DNA of 64,000 bases from Bacillota bacterium (GCA_023445445.1 JAEXLD010000117.1:5123-69122), one strand, 5' to 3'. Positions 43,105 through 52,654 are shown, numbered from the stretch's first letter. Program-made: numbers and translations. The notes: generated from the sequence alone by a model not told the origin.

Positions 43105-44880
43105 CTAAATTACATTATATTCTTTTAATAATTTTTCAATATCAGTTCCTGATATTTTCTTTAATGCTTCTTTAACTAATATTTTTTGAATCCAACTCAT
43201 ACTCATATCAGTAGCTGGTTTTCCATCTCTAAGTTTAACCGTTGCATTTAACAAGTCACGAACATCATAAGTACTTCCCCACACTTCTGGTACACCACGA
43301 TCAACATTAAGTAATGTATAAACTGCTTCCATACCAGTTCTCATTGAATATTCAGTTGTAAATATAGTATCTCTTGGTGTTTCTGCAAACTGTCCAAGGA
43401 ATGCAAAATTCACTGATCCTTCTGGAACTACATTTGGTCTATCTCCAGCTGCACGTGGCATAAAGAATGCAGTAATATATGGCATCATACATGGAATAGT
43501 ATTTGCACTATTAGTAGCTAATTCTTCAATTTCAGCCTCTGGTACACCAAGATGATATAGCCATTCCATACAAATTTCTTTTCCAGTACAATCTCTCATG
43601 GCCTTCTTTACATAATTACCTGGCTTATCGCTAAATAAACCATATATCCATCCAACAAGCTGACCCTTTGGTTGTGTTCTAAATTGTGGTTGTCTATTAA
43701 ATGTCCAACTTAATAGCCAATTAGAATCTTTTACAGTAACAATTCCACCTGTTACAACTTTACCAGAGAATGGATCTCTCTTACATATATTCTTAATATA
43801 TGGAACTATCTTCTGATCTAATGTAGTGACTGTTGCACTCATCCAATTAGATTGTTCTGGATTATAGCAGAATTTATCTGGATTACCAAAGGACGGATCT
43901 TGAGATGCAATTTTTCTCCACATATCCCAGCCACCACCTGGCTTAATATCAGAATTAAATACAGCTGGTTCATTTTGTGAGCCAAGGCTAGAATTTTCTA
44001 CACATCCACCATTTGTAATAAATACAAGATCATTTTCAGTAAGACCAATATATTCTGTTTTCCCATCTACTAAAAGTTCTATTTTCTTAGCTAATTTCTT
44101 ATCAGGTTTAATATCAAATTCTACATTAACAACCTTAGTATTGTAATGGAATTGTACATTGAAACCTTCCAAATATTTAATCATAGGAAGTATCATTGAT
44201 TCATATTGATTATATTTTGTAAAACGAAGTGCCTTGAAATCTGGTAATCCCCCAATATGATGGATAAAACGCTTGATGTATAATTTCATTTCCAAAGCAC
44301 TATGCCAATTTTCAAACGCAAACATAGTTCTCCAATATAACCAGAAGTTTGAATTTAGTACTTCATCATCAAAGAAATCTGTTATCTTCTTATCATACAA
44401 ATCTTCATCTGGTGTGAAAAATAAGTGCATAATTTCCATTGCACCCTTATCTGATATATCAAACTTTCCATCTGTATGTGCATCTTCACCACGATTTACT
44501 GTAGCACGACATAAAGAATAATTTGGATCCTCTTTATTTAGCCAATAGTATTCATCTAAAACACTAACCCCTTCTGTTTCAATTGATGGGATAGAACGGA
44601 ATAAATCCCACATTACTTCAAAGTGGTTATCCATTTCTCTTCCACCACGCATTACATATCCAAGTCCTGAATACTCAAATCCATCACAGGCACCACCTGG
44701 AATAGGATCTTTTTCAAATATATGAATATGTTCCCCTTTCATCTGTCCATCACGAACTAAATAGCAAGCTGCAGCTAATGCTGCAAGACCTGTACCAACA
44801 ATATATGCTGATTTATGATCCACTCCTTCTGGTTTCCTTGGTCTTGCAAAAGCTTCATAATTTCCACTTGAATAATACAT
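43105..44880 (-). CDS. ohyA: Oleate hydratase (myosin-cross-reactive antigen family)
   Basis: About 591 residues of the FAD-dependent oleate hydratase family, which adds water to cis-9 unsaturated fatty acids, giving 10-hydroxystearate. The FAD loop AYIVGTGLAALAAACYLV is near residue 30, followed by HIFEKDPIPGGACDGFEYSGLGYVMRGGREMDNHFEVMWD, the substrate/FAD region, and FLGQFAETPRDTIFTTEYSMRTGMEAVYTLL near the C-terminus. The open frame begins at a TTG inside the ribosome binding site; the ATG at 44880 is the start. A TetR-type regulator gene lies upstream beyond a strong terminator. It probably detoxifies host or dietary unsaturated fatty acids. Confidence 0.96.
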   Translation of the reverse strand: MYYSSGNYEAFARPRKPEGVDHKSAYIVGTGLAALAAACYLVRDGQMKGEHIHIFEKDPIPGGACDGFEYSGLGYVMRGGREMDNHFEVMWDLFRSIPSIETEGVSVLDEYYWLNKEDPNYSLCRATVNRGEDAHTDGKFDISDKGAMEIMHLFFTPDEDLYDKKITDFFDDEVLNSNFWLYWRTMFAFENWHSALEMKLYIKRFIHHIGGLPDFKALRFTKYNQYESMILPMIKYLEGFNVQFHYNTKVVNVEFDIKPDKKLAKKIELLVDGKTEYIGLTENDLVFITNGGCVENSSLGSQNEPAVFNSDIKPGGGWDMWRKIASQDPSFGNPDKFCYNPEQSNWMSATVTTLDQKIVPYIKNICKRDPFSGKVVTGGIVTVKDSNWLLSWTFNRQPQFRTQPKGQLVGWIYGLFSDKPGNYVKKAMRDCTGKEICMEWLYHLGVPEAEIEELATNSANTIPCMMPYITAFFMPRAAGDRPNVVPEGSVNFAFLGQFAETPRDTIFTTEYSMRTGMEAVYTLLNVDRGVPEVWGSTYDVRDLLNATVKLRDGKPATDMSMSWIQKILVKEALKKISGTDIEKLLKEYNVI

Positions 44881-44966
44881 ATATAATTCCTCCAATTAAT
44901 ATTTTCATTTATTAAATATTCTTTCTAAAAATAATATATAAATTTTTACATTAATTAACCATCAGC

Positions 44967-45009
44967 AAAAAAGCCTCTATGATAAAAGTTTTATCATAGA
45001 GGCTTTTTT
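44967..45009. terminator. 21-bp perfect hairpin between tetR and ohyA
   Basis: Arms of 21 nt (AAAAAAGCCTCTATGATAAAA and its exact complement) are separated by a single base, with T-runs on both strands. It separates the TetR gene from ohyA, either terminating tetR or shaping the ohyA leader. Confidence 0.82.
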
Positions 45010-45030
45010 GTATAATTTTTAATCATTTCA

Positions 45031-45603
45031 TTAATTTTGTTTAGTTCTATCAACTCGATAATTCTCTAGGGCATTTAAAATATTCCCTTGCATCAACATA
45101 TTAAGATTTTCTATAATTTCTTTAGGATCTTCTTTCATATCATTCTTAATCCAGTTAAGAACTAATCCAACAAAAGAATATTTATAGAAATCAGCAATAA
45201 AATGCTTGTCTTTCTCCCTAACATTTATTCCTTTTGCCTTTTCTTCTACAACATCTATAAGTAATTGATATGTTAATTTATATAAATAATTTTCAATATG
45301 CTCACGACTTATAGAATTATATACATTCATTACAAATGGTCTGTTATTACTCACTTCCACAAAAATATTATAAAAGCCTTCCTGCCATGTTGAATAAGTC
45401 TTTTTTCCCTTTAATACTTTAGTTGCATCTTCTTCGCATGCCCACTCAATCAACTCATAAATGTCCTGAAAATGATAATAAAATGTCATTCGATTTAAAC
45501 CACAGTCTTCAGTAATATCGTTGATTGTAATCTTATTTAGCGGTTTTTTTAATAATAAATTCTTTAAGGAAGATACTAAGGCTCTTTTGGTTATCTGTGA
45601 CAT
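45031..45603 (-). CDS. TetR family regulator, DhaS-like
   Basis: A 190-residue TetR protein: helix-turn-helix ITKRALVSSLKNLLLKKPLNKITINDITEDCGLNRMTFYYHFQDIYELIEWA and a C-terminal domain of the TetR/DhaS type (around residues 80-180). It is 22 bp from the hairpin before ohyA and on the same strand, so it is the candidate controller of ohyA, possibly sensing unsaturated fatty acids. No operator was recognised in the 70-bp ohyA leader. Confidence 0.9.
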   Translation of the reverse strand: MSQITKRALVSSLKNLLLKKPLNKITINDITEDCGLNRMTFYYHFQDIYELIEWACEEDATKVLKGKKTYSTWQEGFYNIFVEVSNNRPFVMNVYNSISREHIENYLYKLTYQLLIDVVEEKAKGINVREKDKHFIADFYKYSFVGLVLNWIKNDMKEDPKEIIENLNMLMQGNILNALENYRVDRTKQN

Positions 45604-45717
45604 TTAATTCCCTCTCTTTCATAATCTCTGGAATTATTATATCATTTTTCTAATAATACAATCTATAAAACCATTATCCTGATAAAACTAAATAATAACT
45701 TCAAAACCTATATTTAA

Positions 45718-46206
45718 TTATGCATATATTTCTAAAGTATTTGCCCATGATGATAATTTTTCTTTAGTTTGTCTTCCATTAAGAAGTTTTCCTTCCTTCC
45801 AATTTATATTTGGATATTGCCTTTGTAGAAATTTCTCACAGTTTTCAATTCCACTTCCCCCAGAGGTTGCAAAAGGAATAACTGTCTTTCCTTTAAAATC
45901 ATAACTTTCAATAAATGTATTTATAATTGTTGGAGCAATATACCACCATACAGGAAATCCTATAAAAATCACATCATAATCTTGAATTTTAGCATCCCTA
46001 TCTGCTATTTTCGGACGTGAATTAAGATTATTCATTTCTATACTGCTACGACTCTTTTTATTATTCCAATCTAAATCTTCTTTAGTATAAGGCTCTTCAG
46101 GGCTTATTTCATAAAGATCTGAATTTGTTGTCTCTGCAAGTAATTTTGCTATACTTTCAGTTACACCACTTGCACTAAAATATGATACTAAAATTTTATT
46201 GCTCAT
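45718..46206 (-). CDS. Flavodoxin
   Basis: About 162 residues with the FMN-binding phosphate loop SYFSASGVTESIAKLLAE, FIGFPVWWYIAPTIINTFIES and IPFATSGGSGIENCE. This is the Flavodoxin_4 type found as stand-alone low-potential electron carriers. The frame is open to 46224; the ATG at 46206 follows GGGGGAAGAG and starts the conserved domain. Divergent from the EFR1-type ferredoxin gene by 250 bp, a possible redox partner. Confidence 0.9.
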   Translation of the reverse strand: MSNKILVSYFSASGVTESIAKLLAETTNSDLYEISPEEPYTKEDLDWNNKKSRSSIEMNNLNSRPKIADRDAKIQDYDVIFIGFPVWWYIAPTIINTFIESYDFKGKTVIPFATSGGSGIENCEKFLQRQYPNINWKEGKLLNGRQTKEKLSSWANTLEIYA

Positions 46207-46454
46207 TTCTCTTCCCCCAAACATTATTTAAATTAATTTTAACACTAAAAACTTTGTAAACATTTACTTTATACTTAAATTATACCAATTATTATTTTTA
46301 TATTCAACATTACTGTTATTTGACCATAATTTTTACCATTGTTATAATATATGTAAACAATTAAATTATATAGTTATAGAGAGTTTTAAATAAATTTACT
46401 ATAAAATAATTACGTAACTGCTTAAATTTAAATCTCTATAGATAGGGGGTTACT

Positions 46455-47285
46455 ATGAAAATTAATCATATCACTGCTATATTTTATAGTGCTACTGGAA
46501 ATACAAGAAAAGTAATTAGAAGAATTGCAAAAAATATACAAGAGGTTTTACAAGTACCTATAGATTATATCGATTATACTAGGCCTCAAAATAGACAAGT
46601 TTCTCATTCCTTTGGAGCTGATGAGCTAGTTATCTTTGCATCCTGTGTTTATGCAGGAAGACTTCCAAATAAAATGGTACCTTATATTAAGTCTAGTTTT
46701 TCTGGGGCAAGCACCCCTGCAATTCCTATTATTGTTTTTGGAAACAGAAGCTTTGATAATGGACTCTCTGAGCTTACTGATATTCTTTCTTCTAATGGGT
46801 TTATTCCTTTTGCAGCTGCTACAATTGCAACTGTTCATGCTTTCTCATCAAATATTGGAACTGGTCGTCCAGATGAAAATGATTTAAATTCAATTGATTC
46901 TTTTTGTAAGAGTGCTTCAGAGTATATTTTAAATAATGATAATCTAGTACCAGTTGAAGTTCCAGGTGAACATCCAGCTGTTACTTACTATACTCCACTC
47001 GGAATAGATAATACTCCTGTAAACTTCTTAAGGGCTAAGCCAAAAACTCATAAGGAACTCTGTGATAATTGTGGTGCCTGTGCAAAAGCTTGCCCAATGT
47101 CAGCAATTGATTTTAATGATAACACTCTTGTTCCAGGAACTTGTATTAAGTGCCAATGTTGCGTAAAAATATGCCATACTAAAGCAAAGTATTTTGATGA
47201 TGAAGGATTTATCTCTCATGTTAAAATGTTAGAAAGAGATTATGTTAGAAGACATGAACCTGCATTCTTTCTTCCTACTACATAA
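46455..47285 (+). CDS. EFR1-type flavodoxin-ferredoxin fusion
   Basis: A 276-residue redox protein: an N-terminal flavodoxin-like domain (ITAIFYSATGNTRKVIRRIAKNI, YAGRLPNKM, PIIVFGNRSFDN) and a C-terminal double [4Fe-4S] ferredoxin with CDNCGACAKACPMSAIDF and CIKCQCCVKICHTKAKYF (eight cysteines). EFR1 (ferredoxin with flavodoxin-like N-terminus) is widespread in clostridia, without an assigned partner. Strong GATAGGGGG ribosome binding site. Monocistronic, followed by a bidirectional hairpin. Confidence 0.93.
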   Translation: MKINHITAIFYSATGNTRKVIRRIAKNIQEVLQVPIDYIDYTRPQNRQVSHSFGADELVIFASCVYAGRLPNKMVPYIKSSFSGASTPAIPIIVFGNRSFDNGLSELTDILSSNGFIPFAAATIATVHAFSSNIGTGRPDENDLNSIDSFCKSASEYILNNDNLVPVEVPGEHPAVTYYTPLGIDNTPVNFLRAKPKTHKELCDNCGACAKACPMSAIDFNDNTLVPGTCIKCQCCVKICHTKAKYFDDEGFISHVKMLERDYVRRHEPAFFLPTT

Positions 47286-47360
47286 ATAAACCCTATATTA
47301 TTCACTAAGCAATACAATTTACTATATAATTTTTACTTTTTATATTTTAATAAAGCTAAA

Positions 47361-47396
47361 AGAGACTATAATAAATAATTATTCATTATAGTCTCT
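47361..47396. terminator. Bidirectional terminator hairpin
   Basis: AGAGACTATAAT with complement, 12-base loop, lies between the convergent EFR1 and phosphotransferase genes. T-rich flanks on the plus strand. Confidence 0.75.
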
Positions 47397-47516
47397 TCTA
47401 TATTAATATAAACTCCATATTTTCAAATTTCTATATTTTATTTAAATTTATCAAAGAGTGAGACACATAGGGATATACCTTATCCCCTCTTCTTCTTGAA
47501 CATCATATTTTCCATT

Positions 47517-48257
47517 CTATGATAGTAACTTAATTAGCTGTCTAACTCGTTTCGTATCATGTTCAGTTAGTCTGCAGATTGCACTAACCAACACAGCCTT
47601 CATAAATAATTCCTCAGAATAACCTTCAAGAGCTAATACCCTTTTCATGTAATTTCTCTTTAGTCCTGCCGCATATTCATAAAAAATTACATAAGTTCTA
47701 GCATAATCCCAAATTGCTTTCCCATTTTTGGCATTTACCCAATCTATAATTCGGATATTGTCATTTTCGTACATAACATTCAATGTATGATAATCCATGT
47801 GACAAAGTCCTTCATCTTCCACAGCTTCTTTTTCTACTTCTAATAGACATTGTTTTGTATACATTTTTTGTTCTTCAGATATTGGTGCTGAATCAATTTG
47901 CTTGCCTAAATAATTAGAAACCTGATGAAGTTTGAGATGCTTTATTTCATGGATTTTCTTAAACCATTTCATAAAATCATCCATTACAACATCCTTCCCC
48001 AAGGATTTTATTTTTTCAAACATTGAGCAACCACAAATTAAATCCATCTTTATGGTACCCTGGAACTCAGATTCATAATAGTGCGGTATGGGAAGTCCAC
48101 TTTTGCATACTTCATTTTGTTGGTTATATTCATAGTCAATCCATTCCTTTGGATATCCATCATGAAAGCATTTATAAGCGAATCCATTCCATGAATATAC
48201 CTTCGCCACCATTCCTTCGCCAATTTTATTTCTTTCCTTAAGGAAACTGTTTATCAT
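47517..48257 (-). CDS. Aminoglycoside phosphotransferase-like kinase
   Basis: A 246-residue kinase-fold protein. The catalytic loop reads CHMDYHTLNVMYE (HxDxxxxN) and the metal site follows in RIIDWVNAKNG (IDW). An incomplete N-lobe, KIGEGMVAKVYSWNGFAYKCF, contains the ATP-binding glycines and a Lys. The family covers aminoglycoside, choline and small-molecule kinases; a resistance role cannot be claimed. Its leader is short; the gene is followed by nothing recognisable before a 47.4-kb hairpin. Confidence 0.83.
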   Translation of the reverse strand: MINSFLKERNKIGEGMVAKVYSWNGFAYKCFHDGYPKEWIDYEYNQQNEVCKSGLPIPHYYESEFQGTIKMDLICGCSMFEKIKSLGKDVVMDDFMKWFKKIHEIKHLKLHQVSNYLGKQIDSAPISEEQKMYTKQCLLEVEKEAVEDEGLCHMDYHTLNVMYENDNIRIIDWVNAKNGKAIWDYARTYVIFYEYAAGLKRNYMKRVLALEGYSEELFMKAVLVSAICRLTEHDTKRVRQLIKLLS

Positions 48258-48320
48258 ACCAATGCCAACACCTTTCTTTTGAAAATGAATCTATTTATAT
48301 TATATTCTTTTGTATACTGT

Positions 48321-48346
48321 AAAAAAAGAGGGCATTTAAGCCCTCT
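48321..48346 (-). terminator. Terminator of the aldo/keto reductase operon
   Basis: AGAGGGC / GCCCTCT with a 6-base loop, followed on the minus strand by seven Ts. Confidence 0.85.
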
Positions 48347-48365
48347 ATAACTAATCAACTCTTTA

Positions 48366-49292
48366 TTATGGTAAAAACTTTCCAGAAGAAAGATATAAAC
48401 GATACCATTCCTCATGGGTAAGACTAATTTTACAAGCCTCTGCCATTTCAGTAAGATGAGCTGGATTCATTGTACCTGAGATTACCTGCATTTTTGCTGG
48501 ATGTCTAAGAATCCATGCGATTGCGATTGCTGCCTTTGTAACATTATACTGATTAGCTAACTCGCCAAGTACCTTATTCATTTCAGGGAAATCTGGATTA
48601 TCTATAAACACGCCCTTAAACATTCCATATTGAAGTGGGGACCATGCCTGAATTGTAATATCATTTAGACGACAGTAATCAAGTGCTCCACCATCACGCA
48701 TAACTGACATATCAGTTGTTTTGTTATTCATATATAGATCCTGATCAATTAATTGTGACTGCTCCAAAGAAAGCTGTAACTGATTAATCTTAAGGGGCTG
48801 CTTTACATATTTCTTTAAAAGTTCTATCTGCATAGGCATGGTATTGCTGACACCAAAATGACGAACCTTTCCTGAAGCCTCAAGTTCATCAAATGCCTCT
48901 GCAACTTGTTCTGGATCATAGAGTAAATCTGGTCTATGCAGTAATAGAATATCTAGATACTCCATTTTTAGTCTCTTCAGTATTCCATCAACACTTTCAA
49001 TAATATTAGACTTTCTCCAGTCAAATATCTGTTTATCAAATCTTAATCCACACTTAGACTGAATGATTAAATCTTCACGTTTTACCCCTGTAAGGGCTAT
49101 TGCATCACCAAATCGCTTTTCTGCTTCTCCATCACCATAGCAGGTAGCATGATCAATAAAATTGATTCCCAAATCATGTGCTGTCTGAATCATCTTAGCT
49201 GCATCTTCTATAGAAAGTGCAGGCATACGCATACAGCCAAGGATTAGTCTTGATGCATGATCAGGTCCATTTGTTATATTAATTGTTTGCAT
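48366..49292 (-). CDS. Aldo/keto reductase (YdhF type)
   Basis: A 308-residue NADPH-dependent oxidoreductase of the (beta/alpha)8 family: LILGCMRMPALSIEDA start, FIDHATCYGDGEAEKRFGDAI with catalytic Tyr, MEYLDILLLHRPD, FGVSNTMP and IAIAWILRHPAKMQVISGTMNPAHL. It lies 24 bp downstream of the alcohol dehydrogenase gene, in one transcript driven by the MerR-type promoter at 50531. Likely substrate: aldehydes or ketones from stress or fermentation. Confidence 0.92.
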   Translation of the reverse strand: MQTINITNGPDHASRLILGCMRMPALSIEDAAKMIQTAHDLGINFIDHATCYGDGEAEKRFGDAIALTGVKREDLIIQSKCGLRFDKQIFDWRKSNIIESVDGILKRLKMEYLDILLLHRPDLLYDPEQVAEAFDELEASGKVRHFGVSNTMPMQIELLKKYVKQPLKINQLQLSLEQSQLIDQDLYMNNKTTDMSVMRDGGALDYCRLNDITIQAWSPLQYGMFKGVFIDNPDFPEMNKVLGELANQYNVTKAAIAIAWILRHPAKMQVISGTMNPAHLTEMAEACKISLTHEEWYRLYLSSGKFLP

Positions 49293-49316
49293 AATTATCC
49301 ATCTCCTTATTATTTT

Positions 49317-50495
49317 CTAAAGCATAAGTCTGTAAATTGCTTCTACATCCTTTTGTTTCAATGATACAAAACCACCAATTTGACCACCCTCATTACCGTT
49401 ACCGTAACAACAGGTATATGCAAGTTTTTCAATATCATTTTCCTTAGCTCCAAGTTCCTCAAAATTCTTTGGCATTCCAATAGATATTAAGAAACTGCGA
49501 AGAGCTTCAATTCCTTCTTTTGCTGTTCTTTCAGGATGAGAAAAATCCATTTGGCAGCCCCATACTCTGACAGCTATCTGTGCAAATCTCATAACATCGT
49601 GAGACATATTATAAGTAAATACTGCTGGCATTGTAACTGCAAGTCCAGCACCATGTGCACAATCATATAATGCAGATAACTCATGCTCAATCTGATGACT
49701 AGTCCAGTCTTGAGAACGACCAACTCCAACGATATTATTATGAGCAACCATTCCTGCCCACATAATGTTGGCTCTTGCCTCATAATCTTCAAGATTAGCC
49801 ATTACCTTAGGAGCCTCTGTTTTCATGGTAAGAATAAGTGATTCAATCAAACGATCTGTCACCTCTACATCTTTAGAATTTGTCAAATAACGCTCATATA
49901 AATGTGCAATAATATCTGTAATACCGCAGGCAGTCTGATATGCAGGAAGTGTCTGCGTAAGCTCTGGATTTAGTATTGAAAACTTTGGACGAATTGCATC
50001 TCCTGATGCACCTCTTTTAATCATTCCATCTTCGTTAGTAATTACTGAATCTGGTGATCCTTCAGAACCTGCAGCTGCTATTGTAAGAATTGTTCCAACA
50101 GGAAGTGCTTCTTCAATCCTCTTCCCCTGATAGAAATCCCAAAAATCTCCATCATATACTACACCTGCAGCAATTGCTTTGGATGAATCAATGGTGCTTC
50201 CACCTCCAACTGCAAGAATAAAATCTACATTCTCTTTTTTGCTAAGTTCTATTCCCTCATAAACAAGCCCACTTCTTGGATTTGGCATAACCCCACCAAG
50301 CTCTACAAATTCAATAGAAGCTTTTTTAAGGGATTCCTTTACCCTGTCAAGCAAGCCTGAACGCACAACAGAACCTCCACCATAATGAATTAATACCTTA
50401 CTGCCACCAAATCTCTTTACTAATTCTCCACAATCGTTTTCATGACCCTTGCCAAATGCAAAAAATGTTGGCGCAAAAAAATTAAAACTTTCCAT
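49317..50495 (-). CDS. Iron-containing alcohol dehydrogenase
   Basis: A 392-residue group III dehydrogenase. NAD(P)-binding segments are HYGGGSVVRSGLLDRV, ILAVGGGSTIDSSKAIA and PVGTILTIAAAGSEGSPDSVI; metal-ligand histidines lie in EHELSALYDCAHGAGLAVTMP. Similar to NADPH-dependent butanol dehydrogenase BdhA. First gene of a two-gene leftward operon with an aldo/keto reductase, under the MerR-type promoter and divergent from merR. Likely aldehyde reduction. Confidence 0.94.
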   Translation of the reverse strand: MESFNFFAPTFFAFGKGHENDCGELVKRFGGSKVLIHYGGGSVVRSGLLDRVKESLKKASIEFVELGGVMPNPRSGLVYEGIELSKKENVDFILAVGGGSTIDSSKAIAAGVVYDGDFWDFYQGKRIEEALPVGTILTIAAAGSEGSPDSVITNEDGMIKRGASGDAIRPKFSILNPELTQTLPAYQTACGITDIIAHLYERYLTNSKDVEVTDRLIESLILTMKTEAPKVMANLEDYEARANIMWAGMVAHNNIVGVGRSQDWTSHQIEHELSALYDCAHGAGLAVTMPAVFTYNMSHDVMRFAQIAVRVWGCQMDFSHPERTAKEGIEALRSFLISIGMPKNFEELGAKENDIEKLAYTCCYGNGNEGGQIGGFVSLKQKDVEAIYRLML

Positions 50496-50530
50496 TATAC
50501 CCCTCCATAGTTATATTGTAGTATAATTAT

Positions 50531-50561
50531 ATTATACAACTTGAAGTTAACTTCAACTCAA
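50531..50561 (-). promoter_or_regulatory. MerR-type promoter with 19-bp spacer and 16-bp palindrome
   Basis: TTGAGT, 19 bases, TATAAT on the minus strand. The spacer carries the perfect palindrome TTGAAGTTAACTTCAA (50541-50556). It drives the alcohol dehydrogenase-aldo/keto reductase operon, with merR divergent. Strong, textbook MerR architecture. Confidence 0.87.
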
Positions 50562-50587
50562 GTTTTTTTTGGAGGATTAAAAAGTAT

Positions 50588-50989
50588 ATGTCTTATTCGA
50601 TTACAGAACTATCAAAAATGTTTCATTTACCAGCATCAACAATACGTTATTATGAAAAAATTGGATTATTAGAAAATGTAGAACATATAAATGACTATAG
50701 AAGAGTTTACAACAATTCACATATTGATCGTTTGTATGCCATAGATTGTTTCAAGAAAGCATTACTTCCATTGGATGAAATAAAAGCTTTTTTTGCTTAT
50801 GAAAAAGATATCCTATCTAATTCAGATGAAATCCTCTTAATGATGAAATCTCAGGAAGAAAAAACAAAAGCAGCCATAAAAGATTTAGAGGATGGACTTG
50901 AACATATTCAAAAAAAAGTACATTACTATTCTTTAGTAAATGAGGCAATCAAAAATAATATGCCACTACCAAGTTGGAATGATATATAA
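50588..50989 (+). CDS. MerR family regulator (AdhR-like)
   Basis: A 133-residue regulator: MerR helix-turn-helix and wing (YSITELSKMFHLPASTIRYYEKIGLLENVEHINDYRRVYNNSHIDRLYAIDCFKKA) plus a dimer helix, with no large effector domain. This is the short class that responds to aldehydes or redox-type signals, as with AdhR of Bacillus. Divergent from alcohol dehydrogenase; the operator palindrome lies between them. Ribosome binding site GGAGG 14 bp before the ATG. Confidence 0.93.
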   Translation: MSYSITELSKMFHLPASTIRYYEKIGLLENVEHINDYRRVYNNSHIDRLYAIDCFKKALLPLDEIKAFFAYEKDILSNSDEILLMMKSQEEKTKAAIKDLEDGLEHIQKKVHYYSLVNEAIKNNMPLPSWNDI

Positions 50990-51003
50990 CATTGTTAAAA
51001 TAC

Positions 51004-51043
51004 AGGAAGGCATAGAGAAACTATAGTTTTTCTATGCCTTCCT
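51004..51043 (+). terminator. Terminator after merR
   Basis: AGGAAGGCATAGA with TCTATGCCTTCCT, an inner AAACTATAGTTT pairing, but a weak T-run; may act in both directions. Confidence 0.65.
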
Positions 51044-51064
51044 TCAAATGACTGGAAAATTCCT

Positions 51065-51101
51065 AAAAAAAATAGGAGCCCGCTATTTAAACGTGCTCCC
51101 A
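51065..51101 (-). terminator. Terminator of guaA
   Basis: A GGGAGC...GCTCC(T) stem with a 14-base loop, followed on the minus strand by TATTTTTTTT, 12 bp after the guaA stop codon. Confidence 0.78.
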
Positions 51102-51112
51102 TTTTTTATACA

Positions 51113-52654
51113 TTATTCGAATTCTATAGTTGCTGGTGGTTTTCCTGTGCAATCATATAGTACACGGTTAACCCCTTTAACTTCATTTACTATTCTAGTT
51201 GTTACTTTTCCAAGTACTTCCCATGGAAGGTCAGCTGATTCTGCTGTCATGAAATCACTTGTAGTTACAGCTCTAAGTGCTACTGCATAATCATAAGTTC
51301 TTTCATCTCCCATTACACCTACTGATCTCATGTTAGTAAGTGCTGCAAAGTATTGACCTATTTCTTTATCAATACCAGCCTTTGCAATTTCTTCTCTATA
51401 AATTGCATCTGCTTCTTGAACTATTTTAACTTTTTCTGCTGTTACTTCACCAATTATACGTATTCCAAGTCCTGGTCCTGGGAAAGGTTGTCTAAATACT
51501 AACTTTTCAGGTATTCCAAGTTCTAATCCTGCTTTACGTACTTCATCCTTAAATAATAATCTTAATGGTTCTATTATTTCTTTAAAATCAACATAGTCTG
51601 GAAGTCCTCCAACATTATGATGAGATTTTATAACTGCTGATTTTCCAAGACCACTTTCTATTACATCTGGATAAATGGTTCCTTGAACTAAGAAATCTAC
51701 AGTTCCAATTTTCTTAGCTTCTTCTTCAAAAACTCTAATGAACTCTTCACCAATAATTTTTCTCTTTTCTTCTGGTTCTTCTATACCTTTTAATTTTTCA
51801 TAGAATCTTTCTTGAGCATTTACCCTAATAAAGTTTAAGTCATATTGTCCATTTGGTCCAAATACTTCTTCAACTTCATCACCTTCATTTTTACGAAGTA
51901 AACCATGATCAACAAATACACATGTTAATTGACTTCCAACAGCTTTTGAAAGTAATACTGCTGCAACTGATGAGTCTACACCACCTGATAATGCACATAA
52001 TACCTTACCATTACCAACTTTTTTACGAACTTCTTCAATTGTCTTTTCAACAAATGAATCCATTTTCCAATCTCCAGAGCATTTACAAACATTATATAAG
52101 AAGTTTGATATCATCTTAGTTCCTTCTTGTGTATGCATAACTTCTGGATGATATTGAACTGCATACAGATTTTTTTCTTCATTTTCCATAGCAGCCACTG
52201 GACATACTGGTGTATTAGCTATTACTTTAAAACCTTCTGGTGCTTTTTCTATGTAATCTGTATGGCTCATCCAGCAAATTGTAGATGGTGATACTCCTTC
52301 AAAAAGCTTAGAATCTACATCTACATTAACTTTTGTTTTTCCATATTCACTTACAGGAGCAGTTGCAACCTTTCCACCAAGCATATGAGCCATTAATTGA
52401 GAACCATAGCATATTCCAAGGATAGGAATTCCAGCTTCAAATAAACTCTTATCACATAAAGGAGAATCCTCACCATAAACACTGTTTGGTCCACCAGTAA
52501 ATATTATTCCCTTTGGATTCATTTCTTTTATTTCATCAACAGTTAAAGTATGAGGATGAACTTCACAATAAACTCCACACTCTCTAACCCTTCTAGCTAT
52601 TAATTGATTATATTGACCACCGAAGTCAATAACTAAGATTAACTCTTTATTCAT
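51113..52654 (-). CDS. guaA: GMP synthase (glutamine-hydrolysing)
   Basis: A 513-residue bifunctional enzyme converting XMP to GMP. The N-terminal class I glutamine amidotransferase domain has the nucleophile in GICYGSQLMAHMLGG (Cys about 82) and a YHPEVMHT histidine; the ATP pyrophosphatase domain has ALSGGVDSSVAAVLLSK, and the C-terminal dimer domain contains FRQPFPGPGLGIRIIGE. Length is normal. Together with guaB 194 bp upstream on the same strand, it makes GMP from IMP. Confidence 0.98.
   Translation of the reverse strand: MNKELILVIDFGGQYNQLIARRVRECGVYCEVHPHTLTVDEIKEMNPKGIIFTGGPNSVYGEDSPLCDKSLFEAGIPILGICYGSQLMAHMLGGKVATAPVSEYGKTKVNVDVDSKLFEGVSPSTICWMSHTDYIEKAPEGFKVIANTPVCPVAAMENEEKNLYAVQYHPEVMHTQEGTKMISNFLYNVCKCSGDWKMDSFVEKTIEEVRKKVGNGKVLCALSGGVDSSVAAVLLSKAVGSQLTCVFVDHGLLRKNEGDEVEEVFGPNGQYDLNFIRVNAQERFYEKLKGIEEPEEKRKIIGEEFIRVFEEEAKKIGTVDFLVQGTIYPDVIESGLGKSAVIKSHHNVGGLPDYVDFKEIIEPLRLLFKDEVRKAGLELGIPEKLVFRQPFPGPGLGIRIIGEVTAEKVKIVQEADAIYREEIAKAGIDKEIGQYFAALTNMRSVGVMGDERTYDYAVALRAVTTSDFMTAESADLPWEVLGKVTTRIVNEVKGVNRVLYDCTGKPPATIEFE

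Noticed and set aside
47517..48257. Aminoglycoside resistance kinase
   Set aside because: Only the generic APH fold motifs are present; no close match to a known resistance enzyme can be claimed.
51853..52119. Open frames opposite guaA
   Set aside because: They are frame shadows of guaA; no start signals or family match.
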